Assembly: GCA_963746255.1 (NCBI GenBank)
Contig: CAVVAJ010000007.1
Span: 992,001-1,056,000 of the forward strand
DNA: 64,000 bases
Reading direction: 5' to 3'
Source: DAOVXM01 sp963746255
GTDB taxonomy: Bacteria; Chloroflexota; Anaerolineae; Anaerolineales; UBA4823
Positions within the stretch are counted from its first letter, which is position 1. Every line of letters starts with the position of its first letter. Positions 24,685 through 33,231 of this stretch are shown piece by piece. Under the pieces are notes generated by a model. It worked only from the letters and a program-made list of their open reading frames with translations. It was not told where the DNA came from and made no database searches. Position numbers and translations under genes: made by a program.

Positions 24685-25658
24685 TGTCTGGTGAAACGAT
24701 ACTTATAGCTGAAGATAATGACGTACTGCGCCAAGGTCTGCAGGTTCTGCTACAGGCAGAAGGCTATCATGTTCATACAGCAGTCCATGGAGTAGAGGCG
24801 ATTGAACGCATGCAATCAATCACCCCTGATTTGATTCTTTCCGATATCTCGATGCCAGAAATGGACGGATTTACTTATTTTGAAAAGGTGCGCGAGCGGC
24901 CGGAGTGGGTATCCATTCCATTTATCTTTTTAACTGCCAGGCGTGGTCGAGAGGACATATTTAATGGCAGACGATTAGGGGCGGAAGATTATTTAGTGAA
25001 GCCAATAACTCGACATGAGCTGACCACTACCATTAGATCACGGCTCGAGCGAAACCACCAACTGCTCTTGGCACAGCTAAAACGGGCATATTCCTCCAGC
25101 TTGATCATGCTGGCCAATGCGATTGAACTCCGGGATCAATATACCCGTGGCCATGTAGAACGAGTTCGAGACCATTCGGTTATTATCGCCAAACGCATGG
25201 AACTAACCGCAGTGCAGCTAGACAATCTGCACTACGGGAGTATTCTACACGATATCGGTAAGATACATATACCAGAGAGTATTCTGAGCAAACCCAGCCG
25301 ATTAACCGGTGAAGAATGGGCATTGATGAAGAAACACCCTGAGATTGGTGTCGAAATGATTAAACAGATCGAGTATCTTACCCCTGCAATCCCGATCATC
25401 AAACACCATCACGAACGTTGGGATGGCAGCGGCTACCCTGACAAGCTGGCAGGCGAACAGATTCCATTGAGCGCCAGGATTGTCGCTGTTGCGGATTCGT
25501 TGGATGCCATGTGCACAGAACGACCCTATCAGGAAGCGCACACTCCTACAGCAGCCTACGATGAAATTATCCGTTGCAAGGGAAGCTTATATGATCCGCG
25601 CGTGGTGGATGTTTTCTGTGAGGCGTGGAGTGATATAAAGGCATCAATGAAAAAATAA
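24684..25658 (+). CDS. Response regulator with HD-GYP cyclic-di-GMP phosphodiesterase domain
   Basis: A 324-residue two-domain protein. The receiver (1-125) has the acidic pocket AEDND, phospho-acceptor Asp54 (ILSDISMPEMDG) and the Lys of DYLVKPI. The output domain (about 145-320) is HD-GYP: LHDIGKIHIPE carries the metal-binding His-Asp, HHHERWDGSGYP the GYP motif, followed by VADSLDAMCTERPY. Such domains hydrolyse cyclic-di-GMP. The start at 24684 (TAATG overlap with the kinase stop, AAGAAGAAGA upstream) is preferred over an in-frame codon at 24654. Cognate output of the preceding kinase is strongly implied by the overlap. A terminator follows. Confidence 0.93.
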   Translation: MSGETILIAEDNDVLRQGLQVLLQAEGYHVHTAVHGVEAIERMQSITPDLILSDISMPEMDGFTYFEKVRERPEWVSIPFIFLTARRGREDIFNGRRLGAEDYLVKPITRHELTTTIRSRLERNHQLLLAQLKRAYSSSLIMLANAIELRDQYTRGHVERVRDHSVIIAKRMELTAVQLDNLHYGSILHDIGKIHIPESILSKPSRLTGEEWALMKKHPEIGVEMIKQIEYLTPAIPIIKHHHERWDGSGYPDKLAGEQIPLSARIVAVADSLDAMCTERPYQEAHTPTAAYDEIIRCKGSLYDPRVVDVFCEAWSDIKASMKK

Positions 25659-25682
25659 TTCTTGGGTTGGAAAACGACGCTC

Positions 25683-25716
25683 AAACACGCTGTCCAATTA
25701 TAGGCAGCGTGTTTTA
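25683..25716 (+). terminator. Terminator after the HD-GYP regulator
   Basis: AAACACGCTG (25683-25692) pairs with CAGCGTGTTT (25705-25714), a 10-bp stem with a 12-base loop, ending in TTTTAAATT. It closes the kinase/regulator unit. From here to 25985 I see no supported gene. Confidence 0.75.
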
Positions 25717-25985
25717 AATTGAATGGCCCAAGCATCAATATCCAAAAAGCGATAAATGAATGTTGTGGACCCTTATTTCTATAAATATCAGTTATCGAAG
25801 AGCAGTAGGTCAGGGGTACTTGAAAGGTTGGACGAACCCAATAACGAGAACAATATGAACTACGAAGATGACTTTTCCTTGCCAACTGAATTACTTGCGC
25901 AGGTGAAGGGATAGGGTAGTGAATTCCAGTCAGAAATCATTTGCATCATGGCCAACATGGGAAGCGGTTAAGACAAGCCCAGATC

Positions 25986-26098
25986 TATTGGTTTCGGTGA
26001 ATGATCTGTCCGCGAAAGATGCATGGATGTAGCCACGGTTCCAAATCCAAATCTGACAACTCCCAGATTGTACCGGTTCCTATTGACATCCCCCAGGT
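25986..26098. repeat. Direct repeat, copy 1 (113 bp)
   Basis: This copy begins TATTGGTTTCGGTGAATG and is repeated at 26119 with a period of 133 bp. It differs from copy 2 by one extra A (CGCGAAAGATG) and one extra C (CATCCCCCAGG). It lies in a 660-bp stretch without a credible gene. Reading frames through the repeats exist on both strands but have no recognised family or ribosome site, and the two copies differ by single-base indels. Confidence 0.9.
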
Positions 26099-26118
26099 CG
26101 GTAGAAAAAATAATTTAA

Positions 26119-26230
26119 TATTGGTTTCGGTGAATGATCTGTCCGCGAAGATGCATGGATGTAGCCACGGTTCCAAATCCAAATCTGACAACTCCCAGAT
26201 TGTACCGGTTCCTATTGACATCCCCAGGTT
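26119..26230. repeat. Direct repeat, copy 2 (about 111 bp)
   Basis: Near-identical second copy, separated from the first by about 20 bp of A/T-rich DNA. No transposase or terminal inverted repeat is visible, so it looks like a local duplication of an intergenic element. No third copy was noticed in the window. Confidence 0.9.
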
Positions 26231-26321
26231 CGGGAAGGCGGTTTCTACTAGTGAGTATAGGAGAACGGTGTGCGCGGTGGGCGGGCATTATTGCTGGTGT
26301 TGGCGTAGAAATGGATAAGAA

Positions 26322-27284
26322 TTAATCCCAGCTGGTGACATCTTTGAGCAAGGCAACTTCATCTTCAGCTAGAGATATGTCGACAGCGCCCAGGTAATCT
26401 GCAAGTTGATTTAGCGTACGTGGCCCAATGATCGCCGAGGAGATTTGTTTATTCGTAAGCAGCCAGGTGAGTGAGATTTGAGAAATTGTACAGTCCCCTT
26501 TGCTTTTCGAGATAGCTTCCAGTTCGGATAATAATCGCCAGTTCTGATCACTGAAGTAGCGCTTGACGCTTGATGAACGCACACTGTTGATTTTGCTCCC
26601 CGGACGGTATTTACCTGTCAAGAATCCACTGGCAAGAGGGGAGTAAGGGATAACGCCGATACCGTAAATACGGCACACCTCTGCCAGTTCCTGTTCATAT
26701 TCTGCGCGGTGAACAAGATTGTAGTGGGGTTGTAAGGATACAAACCCTGGAACGTGTAGATGTTCTGCGGTCAAAATCGCTTCAGTTAGACGCCACGCTG
26801 GGTAGTTTGAGCAGCCGATATACCTGACCTTTCCTTGCTTGATTAAATCATCAAAAGCGAGCAGGGTCTCTTGGATAGGTGTATCCGCGTCGAACCAATG
26901 TGCCTGATAAAGGTCGATATAATCGGTCCCTAGACGTCGTAATGATCCTTCAATCGCTGAGAAAATGTGGGCTCGGGAAAGACCCTCCGCATTTGGTCCT
27001 TCTCCCATCTTGCCGCGTACCTTGGTGGCGATCAGCAACTTTTCGCGTGGGATATCATTTTTCTTCATCCAACCACCAATGATCGACTCTGACACCCCAC
27101 CCGGATTCCCCATCACCCATGTTGAATAAATATCTGCCGTATCGATGACATTGATACCTGCATCGAATGCAGTCGACAAGATTTTGTGCGAAAGAGACTC
27201 ATCCGCGGACCATCCGAACTGCATCGTCCCCAAACACAATTCCGATACTTTTAAACCAGAATTTCCTAGTTCTCGATATTTCAT
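26322..27284 (-). CDS. Aldo/keto reductase
   Basis: A 320-residue NADPH-dependent reductase of the aldo/keto reductase superfamily. It opens MKYRELGNSGLKVSELCLGTMQFG and shows the catalytic Asp/Tyr region (NVIDTADIYS), Lys (ATKVRGKMG), His (YQAHWFD) and the NADP-binding tail (IGPRTLNQL). The physiological carbonyl substrate is unknown. AAGGAG lies before the ATG. It is the last gene of a short minus-strand group with the NUDIX gene 32 bases upstream. Confidence 0.93.
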   Translation of the reverse strand: MKYRELGNSGLKVSELCLGTMQFGWSADESLSHKILSTAFDAGINVIDTADIYSTWVMGNPGGVSESIIGGWMKKNDIPREKLLIATKVRGKMGEGPNAEGLSRAHIFSAIEGSLRRLGTDYIDLYQAHWFDADTPIQETLLAFDDLIKQGKVRYIGCSNYPAWRLTEAILTAEHLHVPGFVSLQPHYNLVHRAEYEQELAEVCRIYGIGVIPYSPLASGFLTGKYRPGSKINSVRSSSVKRYFSDQNWRLLSELEAISKSKGDCTISQISLTWLLTNKQISSAIIGPRTLNQLADYLGAVDISLAEDEVALLKDVTSWD

Positions 27285-27316
27285 CTGTAAAGCTCCTTAT
27301 GTGACTGTTAGATTTA

Positions 27317-27868
27317 TCAGTCTATGAGGTAGGTTTTTAAAAAACCTTTCTGTATCGCTAGCAGCACACCAAGCTGCAGAGAGCCATCTATTAGTTGATC
27401 ATCTACAATTAGTGTCAATACTTGGTCAAGCGGAGTAAATACCACTTCCAAATTTTCCCCTTCGTCTAAATTCTGTTGGGTTGCTACTAACTCGGAAGCG
27501 AAGAACAAATGTGTCGCGGCACGTATTACACCAGGGAATTGGCTGTAATATCCCAAGGGTACGATTTGGCTTGGCAGATAACCTGTTTCCTCCTCGAACT
27601 CTCGGCGAGCACCTGCAAGAGGGGTTTCATTTGGATTTAATGTCCCAGCAGGAAGATCGAAGATTACTTGGCCGATTGGATGGCGGTATTGACGAGTGAG
27701 CGCAATTTCGCCATGCTCATTAACTCCGACTGTAGCAACTGCATCGACAGGGCTCCGTAAGTAGAAATACTCGCGGTTCGTTTTTCCCGATTGGATAGTG
27801 TCAATAATGATCTGTGCGTTTGGATGGTCGAAGATAATCTCCCGATTGATTACTTTTCCAGTCGGCAT
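27317..27868 (-). CDS. NUDIX hydrolase (ADP-ribose pyrophosphatase-like)
   Basis: A 183-residue NUDIX enzyme. The Nudix box GTLNPNETPLAGARREFEEE (about residues 75-95, continuing TGY) has the catalytic REx2EE arrangement. The N-terminal strand pattern (GEIALTRQYRHPIGQVIFDLPAG) is that of the ADP-ribose/nucleoside-diphosphate-sugar pyrophosphatase group. It probably removes ADP-ribose or related nucleotide sugars. AGGAGG precedes the ATG. Confidence 0.9.
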   Translation of the reverse strand: MPTGKVINREIIFDHPNAQIIIDTIQSGKTNREYFYLRSPVDAVATVGVNEHGEIALTRQYRHPIGQVIFDLPAGTLNPNETPLAGARREFEEETGYLPSQIVPLGYYSQFPGVIRAATHLFFASELVATQQNLDEGENLEVVFTPLDQVLTLIVDDQLIDGSLQLGVLLAIQKGFLKTYLID

Positions 27869-27934
27869 ATATTAACCTCCTGCTCTCTACAAATTAAATA
27901 AGTTGATAAGCTGCGAGTAAATCCGCGCTCAAAT

Positions 27935-28288
27935 TTAATCACGATCCTGTTCTGTCACTAGGATGTCAGTTGTCTCTATAGCATGTCTTAAATGGGGGAT
28001 AACGATACTACCGCCGACAATCAAGGCGACATTAAGTGCATCGTATAGTTCTTCTGGTTTGTATCCAGACTTAAGACATTGAATTAAGTGGTAATCGATA
28101 CAATCGTTACAGCGCAGCACAGTAGACGCGACCAATCCCAATAGCTCTTTGGTCTTGGCATCGAGCTCTCCATCTTTGTAAGCTAGCGTGTCCAGATTTA
28201 TAAAACGTTTGATACCGAGATGGTCAAGTTCAAGTATGCGGTTGTTCATTTTTGTACGATATGAGCTAAATTCTTCCAGACGGTTCAT
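27935..28288 (-). CDS. Carboxymuconolactone decarboxylase/AhpD-like protein
   Basis: A 117-residue helical protein with the CMD-family core LVASTVLRCNDCIDYHLIQC. The CxxC (CNDC) followed four residues on by His is the AhpD-type redox centre, which suggests peroxidase-coupled or thiol-disulfide chemistry rather than decarboxylation. The second half (GYKPEELYDALNVALIVGG) is the usual closing helix pair. GGGAG precedes the ATG. The 190 bp upstream hold nothing notable. Confidence 0.85.
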   Translation of the reverse strand: MNRLEEFSSYRTKMNNRILELDHLGIKRFINLDTLAYKDGELDAKTKELLGLVASTVLRCNDCIDYHLIQCLKSGYKPEELYDALNVALIVGGSIVIPHLRHAIETTDILVTEQDRD

Positions 28289-28478
28289 TTTTTCTCCCTA
28301 TTCCAAGATAAAAATATATGCTGTAATTTCCAACAACAAAACTATGTTCGTCGGAATTGTTTTGTGGCAAAGCTTCCCTGCCATTTTAAATTGCTACCAG
28401 AAATGAATCCATAGTCCTCGGAATCCGCGACAAAAATCTAACCAATGTCTGATTTAGGTAGAATTGGTTGCTAAATGG

Positions 28479-29108
28479 CTATTTAATAATGCTTATCACC
28501 GCCCTCCCTAACAAAATCAAACCAAACACGACTAATAGAATGATACTGAAAAGCAGTAAACCCTGCACATACCGTTGTCCGAGTCTACGGGCATAATTAA
28601 ATATTAGAACTATTGCCATAAAACTGGCAACTAAGGCACCATAAAACCCTATGATGAATGCCAATCCGTGAAACCAGGATTTGTTTAAAGCGGAGATTAG
28701 AATAGGGCCATTCACAAGTGCCCAGAAGGCATAAGGTCCCGGGCTCAGCAAATTCATCACGATGCCATTCCGCAACCGATTATTGGTCGTCGGTTCGTGA
28801 TCACCAAGCGGGTTGTCCTTAAATTGCTGCCATTGTCCCCACAACTTCCATGCGATATAGAGGATAAAGCAACCCCCTGCTGCACTTATCCAGTCCATTA
28901 ACGAGGTAGGTACACGATCGAGTAATAATACCGTAATCAATACGATGGGGATATCGGCAATTAACGGCGCAAAAGAAATGGTGATCGATTTCCGCCAACC
29001 GGAAAGTAAAGTTTGGTTTACTAGATATGTCTGGAATGGTCCCGGAGCAGCAGATGCACTGACACCAAGGGCGAGTCCTTGAATGAAAACCACGAGTGGA
29101 CTAGGCAT
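28479..29108 (-). CDS. LysE-family transporter
   Basis: A 209-residue polytopic membrane protein with about six helices. It opens with the LysE/RhtB pattern FIQGLALGVSASAAPGPFQTYL, and LSPGPYAFWALVNGP lies in the middle. Family members export amino acids or related compounds; the substrate is unknown. It is transcribed away from the MATE-like gene. Confidence 0.82.
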   Translation of the reverse strand: MPSPLVVFIQGLALGVSASAAPGPFQTYLVNQTLLSGWRKSITISFAPLIADIPIVLITVLLLDRVPTSLMDWISAAGGCFILYIAWKLWGQWQQFKDNPLGDHEPTTNNRLRNGIVMNLLSPGPYAFWALVNGPILISALNKSWFHGLAFIIGFYGALVASFMAIVLIFNYARRLGQRYVQGLLLFSIILLVVFGLILLGRAVISIIK

Positions 29109-29228
29109 AAATAAACAACGCTATGAAACTTATATGGATCCTTTGCATAACAAAGACGGAATTTGACAGTTGTGAAATTATAGTGTGAAAGTGATCAACA
29201 TTGCATTACATCATGTTGGGTTTCATTG

Positions 29229-29256
29229 TTGCTATCAGCAGACAAAGTGCTATACT
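29229..29256 (+). promoter_or_regulatory. Promoter of the MATE-like gene
   Basis: TTGCTA (29229-29234), 16-base spacer, TATACT (29251-29256). The predicted start near 29263 leaves a 30-base leader before the ATG at 29293. Confidence 0.5.
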
Positions 29257-29292
29257 TCACCAAACCCGCCATAATAGAGCGATTGACAAATT

Positions 29293-30639
29293 ATGAATTC
29301 GAAGCTTTCCCAAGAATCAACATTTGATATGCGAGTTGTGTTTAAAATCTGGTGGCCATTGGCTGCTAGCTGGCTTATGATGGGAGCCGAACTACCAGTT
29401 CTAAGCGCGGTGGTAGCAAGGTTAGCAGATCCTGAAATTAATCTCGCTGCATATGGAGGCATCGTTTTTCCATTGGCATTAATCATTGAGTCGCCTGTGA
29501 TTATGCTGCTCGCCGCTTCAACGGCACTCAGCAAGGATTGGGATTCATATATAAAAATCAGGCGATTCATGATGGTAACTGCTGGGTCCATGACCGGCAT
29601 CCATGTCTTAATCGCATTCACTCCGTTATATTATTTTGTGGTTGAGGGTATTCTGAATGCACCAGCAGAAATCATCGAGCCTGCCCGAGTTGGTATGATG
29701 ATCATGACCCCATGGACTTGGTCAATAGCTTACCGCAGGTTTAACCAAGGGGTTTTGATCCGTTTTGGCCACTCACAAACAATCACAATTGGTACACTGA
29801 TAAGATTGAGTACAGATACTTTGGTGCTGGTATCTGGGTACCTGATTGGATCGATACCGGGGATAATTGTTGCGTCGAGCGCAGTAGCTTTGAGCGTAAT
29901 TGCTGAAGCATCTTATGTTGGTGTTGTAGTCAGGCCAGTGATTAACAACCAATTGAAACTTGAGCCACCCGTCGAGGATCCCTTGACGTTGCGTTCTTTC
30001 TTGAATTTTTATATCCCTTTGGCGATGACATCACTACTTACGTTGTTAGCGTTACCGATCGGCAGTGCTGCTCTTGGGAGGATGCCGTTTTCTCTACCAT
30101 CATTAGCTGTTTGGCCTGTTATTACGGGGTTGGTGTTTATGTTCCGCAGCTTGGGTGTGGCATATAATGAGGTAGTTGTAGCGCTGTTAGATACAGTGGG
30201 TTCATCTACCTATTTAAGGAAATTTGCAATTAGATTAGCTCTGATTACAAGCTTTACGCTAGGTGTAATGGCAGTCACACCGCTCTCGCGTGTATGGTTC
30301 GATCTTGTTTCAGGTCTTTCACCAAACTTAGTTGAGATGGCAAGGATCGCATTATGGTTGGCGATACCATTACCCGCAATGGCAGCCATGCAAAGCTGGT
30401 ATCAAGGGTCATTATTATTCGGAAGAAAAACAAAAGGAATAACAGAAGCGGTTGTTATTTACCTCATATCAATTACCGGGTTACTATTGTTTGGTGTAAT
30501 GAGAGGCGAAGTAGCCGGATTATATATCGCAATGGTTGCTATGGGATTCAGCATGGCGGTTCAGACGGGTTGGTTATGGTTCCGGAGTCAGGGGATCCGT
30601 GAAACCGTTAATATTCGTGATGAACTTATACTCGTGTAA
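29293..30639 (+). CDS. Polytopic membrane protein, MATE/MOP-flippase-like
   Basis: A 448-residue protein with about twelve predicted membrane helices. The repeated half-structure (WWPLAASWLMMGAELPVLSA near the start; NFYIPLAMTSLLTLLALPIG near residue 235) resembles the multidrug/oligosaccharidyl-lipid/polysaccharide exporter fold, including MATE and ANKH-like proteins. I cannot assign a substrate or choose among these subfamilies. It lies alone between two minus-strand transporter genes. Confidence 0.6.
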   Translation: MNSKLSQESTFDMRVVFKIWWPLAASWLMMGAELPVLSAVVARLADPEINLAAYGGIVFPLALIIESPVIMLLAASTALSKDWDSYIKIRRFMMVTAGSMTGIHVLIAFTPLYYFVVEGILNAPAEIIEPARVGMMIMTPWTWSIAYRRFNQGVLIRFGHSQTITIGTLIRLSTDTLVLVSGYLIGSIPGIIVASSAVALSVIAEASYVGVVVRPVINNQLKLEPPVEDPLTLRSFLNFYIPLAMTSLLTLLALPIGSAALGRMPFSLPSLAVWPVITGLVFMFRSLGVAYNEVVVALLDTVGSSTYLRKFAIRLALITSFTLGVMAVTPLSRVWFDLVSGLSPNLVEMARIALWLAIPLPAMAAMQSWYQGSLLFGRKTKGITEAVVIYLISITGLLLFGVMRGEVAGLYIAMVAMGFSMAVQTGWLWFRSQGIRETVNIRDELILV

Positions 30640-30717
30640 CCTGCTATGTAGAGATTGCCTTACAGAGTGATAGGACGGTGGAAGCCTCCGCTTACACTCC
30701 GCAAATGTCTTGAGTAA

Positions 30718-31893
30718 TTAACTAGACTTCTGTTGAGGTAGGATAAATACTGGCGCAAGAGCGAATAGGGAAATGACTGCGCTGATCAAGAATGCGTCCT
30801 TAAGTCCACTCGTATCACCAATATATCCAATTGCTAATAGAGATATTGGGCGGAGTAAGAATGCCATGGATATAAAAAGCCCGTTTGCCAGGGCGCGGTT
30901 ATTAGGTGCATTTTCTTGAACAATAGCTAACAAAACTGGTGTCGTTGATAGGGAGGCAAAACCCATCACCAGCAACACAGGTACTAGCAACCACCCTTCC
31001 ACATTCAAGAAAACCAGCATCATCGCAGCCGCACTGATGGTAGCCACGATAAGGATAGGTCTTCTGCCCATCTTATCGCTGAGTGTACCGCTGAGCAGAG
31101 CGCCTGCAACACCTGCCAATTCAAGAATCGATAATGTTACGCCAGCGATAAGCAAAGTAGCACCTTGAGCACTCATATATGTAGGTAGATAGGTTGTCAA
31201 GCTGACATTTAAAAAATTCCGAAAGAAAATAAATAATCCGAGCGGCAGGAAGACTGAACGCAAGGAGGGGATAAGCGTGCGGACATCTGCTTTAGACTCG
31301 GGACGAGCTGGTACATTGTGCAGCCGCCAGTAGAGCAGTATTGAAGCTGCCCAACCGAGGATTGCCAGCCGCCACATACCTTCCAAGGTCCAATAGGATA
31401 CTGCCCAAACTGCTAACAAAGGAGCAACTGTCCGCGATAGTTCTCCGCTGGCCATAAAGAAACTCATTCCTTTACCAACCTGTTTTCCTGAGATGCGCGC
31501 AATCATCGCTGGAGCAGGAGCGTGGAAAGCCGCCCCGCTGATGCCTGCCACGAACAGTACAAGCGCTAGTTCAAGAGGGGTTGATGCAAGGCCGATGAAG
31601 CTGATCAATGTGCCTGTTACGGCTGGCGCGAGGATCACAAACCAACGCAGACTGACTTTATCTGCCATGTACCCGACGAATGGGTTTATTAAAGCGGGGA
31701 GCTGGACCAAGGAGGATAGCCCGCCGGCAGTTGTTAGGGAGATTGAGAGTTTATCAATAAGAACTGGCAGTAAAGGGGCTACTTGGGAAGTATAGACATC
31801 GTTGATAAAATGGGCAAAAGATATCGTAGATACTTCACCAGTTTGAAACTCTTCCGGATCTGTTCTGCTGACTGCAGCTTCCTTGATGGTCAT
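30718..31893 (-). CDS. Major facilitator superfamily transporter
   Basis: A 391-residue MFS protein with twelve predicted helices. The loop motif between helices 2 and 3 is GYMADKVSLR, and the equivalent in the second half is GTLSDKMGRRP. Helix 1 has the FAHFINDVYTSQVAPLLPVL pattern of the fosmidomycin-resistance/FsrA-like group, so export of a small polar drug-like compound is possible. AGGAAGAAG precedes the ATG. Confidence 0.85.
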   Translation of the reverse strand: MTIKEAAVSRTDPEEFQTGEVSTISFAHFINDVYTSQVAPLLPVLIDKLSISLTTAGGLSSLVQLPALINPFVGYMADKVSLRWFVILAPAVTGTLISFIGLASTPLELALVLFVAGISGAAFHAPAPAMIARISGKQVGKGMSFFMASGELSRTVAPLLAVWAVSYWTLEGMWRLAILGWAASILLYWRLHNVPARPESKADVRTLIPSLRSVFLPLGLFIFFRNFLNVSLTTYLPTYMSAQGATLLIAGVTLSILELAGVAGALLSGTLSDKMGRRPILIVATISAAAMMLVFLNVEGWLLVPVLLVMGFASLSTTPVLLAIVQENAPNNRALANGLFISMAFLLRPISLLAIGYIGDTSGLKDAFLISAVISLFALAPVFILPQQKSS

Positions 31894-31976
31894 AAATCTT
31901 CTTCCTAGTTGATTGATAGATCATTGGGTATGGGCAATAAGGTGTAAGTATACCCAACGATGAAGGTTTTGTCTTA

Positions 31977-31998
31977 ACTTCCAGCAGACTTCCAGCAG
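31977..31998. repeat. Tandem 11-bp repeat between MFS and PPDK-regulator genes
   Basis: ACTTCCAGCAG occurs twice in direct tandem (31977-31987, 31988-31998), one helical turn apart, in the 301-bp divergent intergenic region. It could be an operator. A lone TATAAT lies at about 32038-32043, but no -35 accompanies it. Otherwise the gap shows no gene. Confidence 0.5.
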
Positions 31999-32194
31999 GG
32001 TAGGTTAATAGTGAGAAATCAGAGCCAGATTTACTATGTATAATCAACTATAGGTCTACAAAGTATTATCAAGGCTGGTATCAGAATTGGCTTATAAAGA
32101 CGTCTGCTTTAGATTTCTTAAGCGGGTGAGAGAACAGGAAAATCGCAGCTGATTTCGATAATATCTTAGAGATTGTTCAAATTGGGAGGCCAGA

Positions 32195-33040
32195 ATGCTA
32201 AATATCTATGCTGTTTCTGATGGGACAGGAAAAACGGCTGAAGGGGTTGTTCGGGCTGCTCTAACCCAATATGATGATCCGGATGTGCGCATAGTCCGCT
32301 ATGGTGGTGTACGGGTTGAAGAGAAGGTTCGCGACATAGTCAGCGAAGCTCTCAATAATGGAGGTTTCATAGTGCACACCCTCGTTTCCACAAGAATGAG
32401 GCATCTCATTTTTACCGAAGGAAGGGCTGCGAATGTGGCGACCATAGACCTCATGGGCCCAATGCTTGCTAGACTCTCAGAGCTTCTGGCTATTCAACCT
32501 CGATCGGAACCAGGATTGTTCCAACCTTTTGATAAAGCCTATTTGCTGCGAATCGATGCGATAGATTACACTGTACGCCACGACGATGGTAGAAATATAG
32601 ATGATTTGGATCGAGCAGAAATCGTCTTGGTCGGGGTATCGCGAACGTCCAAAACCCCATTAAGCATTTATCTAGCTTATCGCGGGTGGCGTGTAGCGAA
32701 TATACCTCTTGTTCTCGATGTCCCTCCGCCAGAACAGTTATTCCAACTGCCCAAAAAGCGGGTAGTGGGTCTAATTGTTAAGCCGGAGAGGCTTAAGGAA
32801 TTAAGGGCTGCCCACGTTAAAAGCATGGGAACCGTTGCTTTAGGATATGCAGACATTGACCACATTAAAAAAGAAGTGACATATGCATACGAGGTTTTTG
32901 AACGCCGCAGGGATTGGCCGCTTGTGGATGTCACAACTAAACCAATCGAAGAGACTGCCTCTGAAGTGGTATCCCTAATCGGGCAACCGTTGGATGAAAT
33001 CTATAAACTGAACTTGAGGGGTGATGAAATCTTTGGTTAA
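32195..33040 (+). CDS. Pyruvate,phosphate dikinase / PEP synthase regulatory protein
   Basis: A 281-residue bifunctional kinase/phosphorylase (DUF299 family) that inactivates and reactivates PPDK or PEP synthase by ADP-dependent threonine phosphorylation and phosphate-dependent dephosphorylation. The start reads YAVSDGTGKTAEGVVRAAL and the P-loop-like motif GVSRTSKTPLSIYLA lies near residue 150, both diagnostic. The C-terminus VDVTTKPIEETASEV is typical. GGGAGG precedes the ATG. No ppdK or ppsA gene is in the window. Confidence 0.93.
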   Translation: MLNIYAVSDGTGKTAEGVVRAALTQYDDPDVRIVRYGGVRVEEKVRDIVSEALNNGGFIVHTLVSTRMRHLIFTEGRAANVATIDLMGPMLARLSELLAIQPRSEPGLFQPFDKAYLLRIDAIDYTVRHDDGRNIDDLDRAEIVLVGVSRTSKTPLSIYLAYRGWRVANIPLVLDVPPPEQLFQLPKKRVVGLIVKPERLKELRAAHVKSMGTVALGYADIDHIKKEVTYAYEVFERRRDWPLVDVTTKPIEETASEVVSLIGQPLDEIYKLNLRGDEIFG

Positions 33041-33218
33041 CTCCGGAAAGACCAACCACTGTCAGAGAGAATTTTGAGCAGGATTTCAAGAATGAGTTCC
33101 GCAAATATCTTTTTTGTGGCTGGACAACATTGGCAGATCCACAGCAGGCGGTATAAATATTTGGGATAGGAAGGTTCCATCGGTTAACCGCCCTTACGTT
33201 TGGGTAAATTACGAATGA

Positions 33219-33224
33219 TATAAT
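33219..33224 (+). promoter_or_regulatory. -10 element overlapping the M48 protease start
   Basis: A perfect TATAAT (33219-33224) overlaps the first possible ATG (33223). Transcription would begin near 33231, right at the next in-frame ATG (33232), so the mRNA may be leaderless. The -35 is poor. Confidence 0.4.
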
Positions 33225-33231
33225 GCCGAGC

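Noticed and set aside
25986..26230. CRISPR-like array
   Set aside because: Only two copies, over 110 bp each, with a 20-bp A/T spacer and no cas genes.
25985..26318. Reading frames through the tandem repeats on both strands (70-105 codons)
   Set aside because: They exist only because the repeat has few stops; the two copies differ by indels that change frame, there is no ribosome site and no known domain.
32038..32043. TATAAT promoter for the PPDK regulatory protein
   Set aside because: No -35 hexamer at proper spacing on either strand, and the leader would be over 140 bases.
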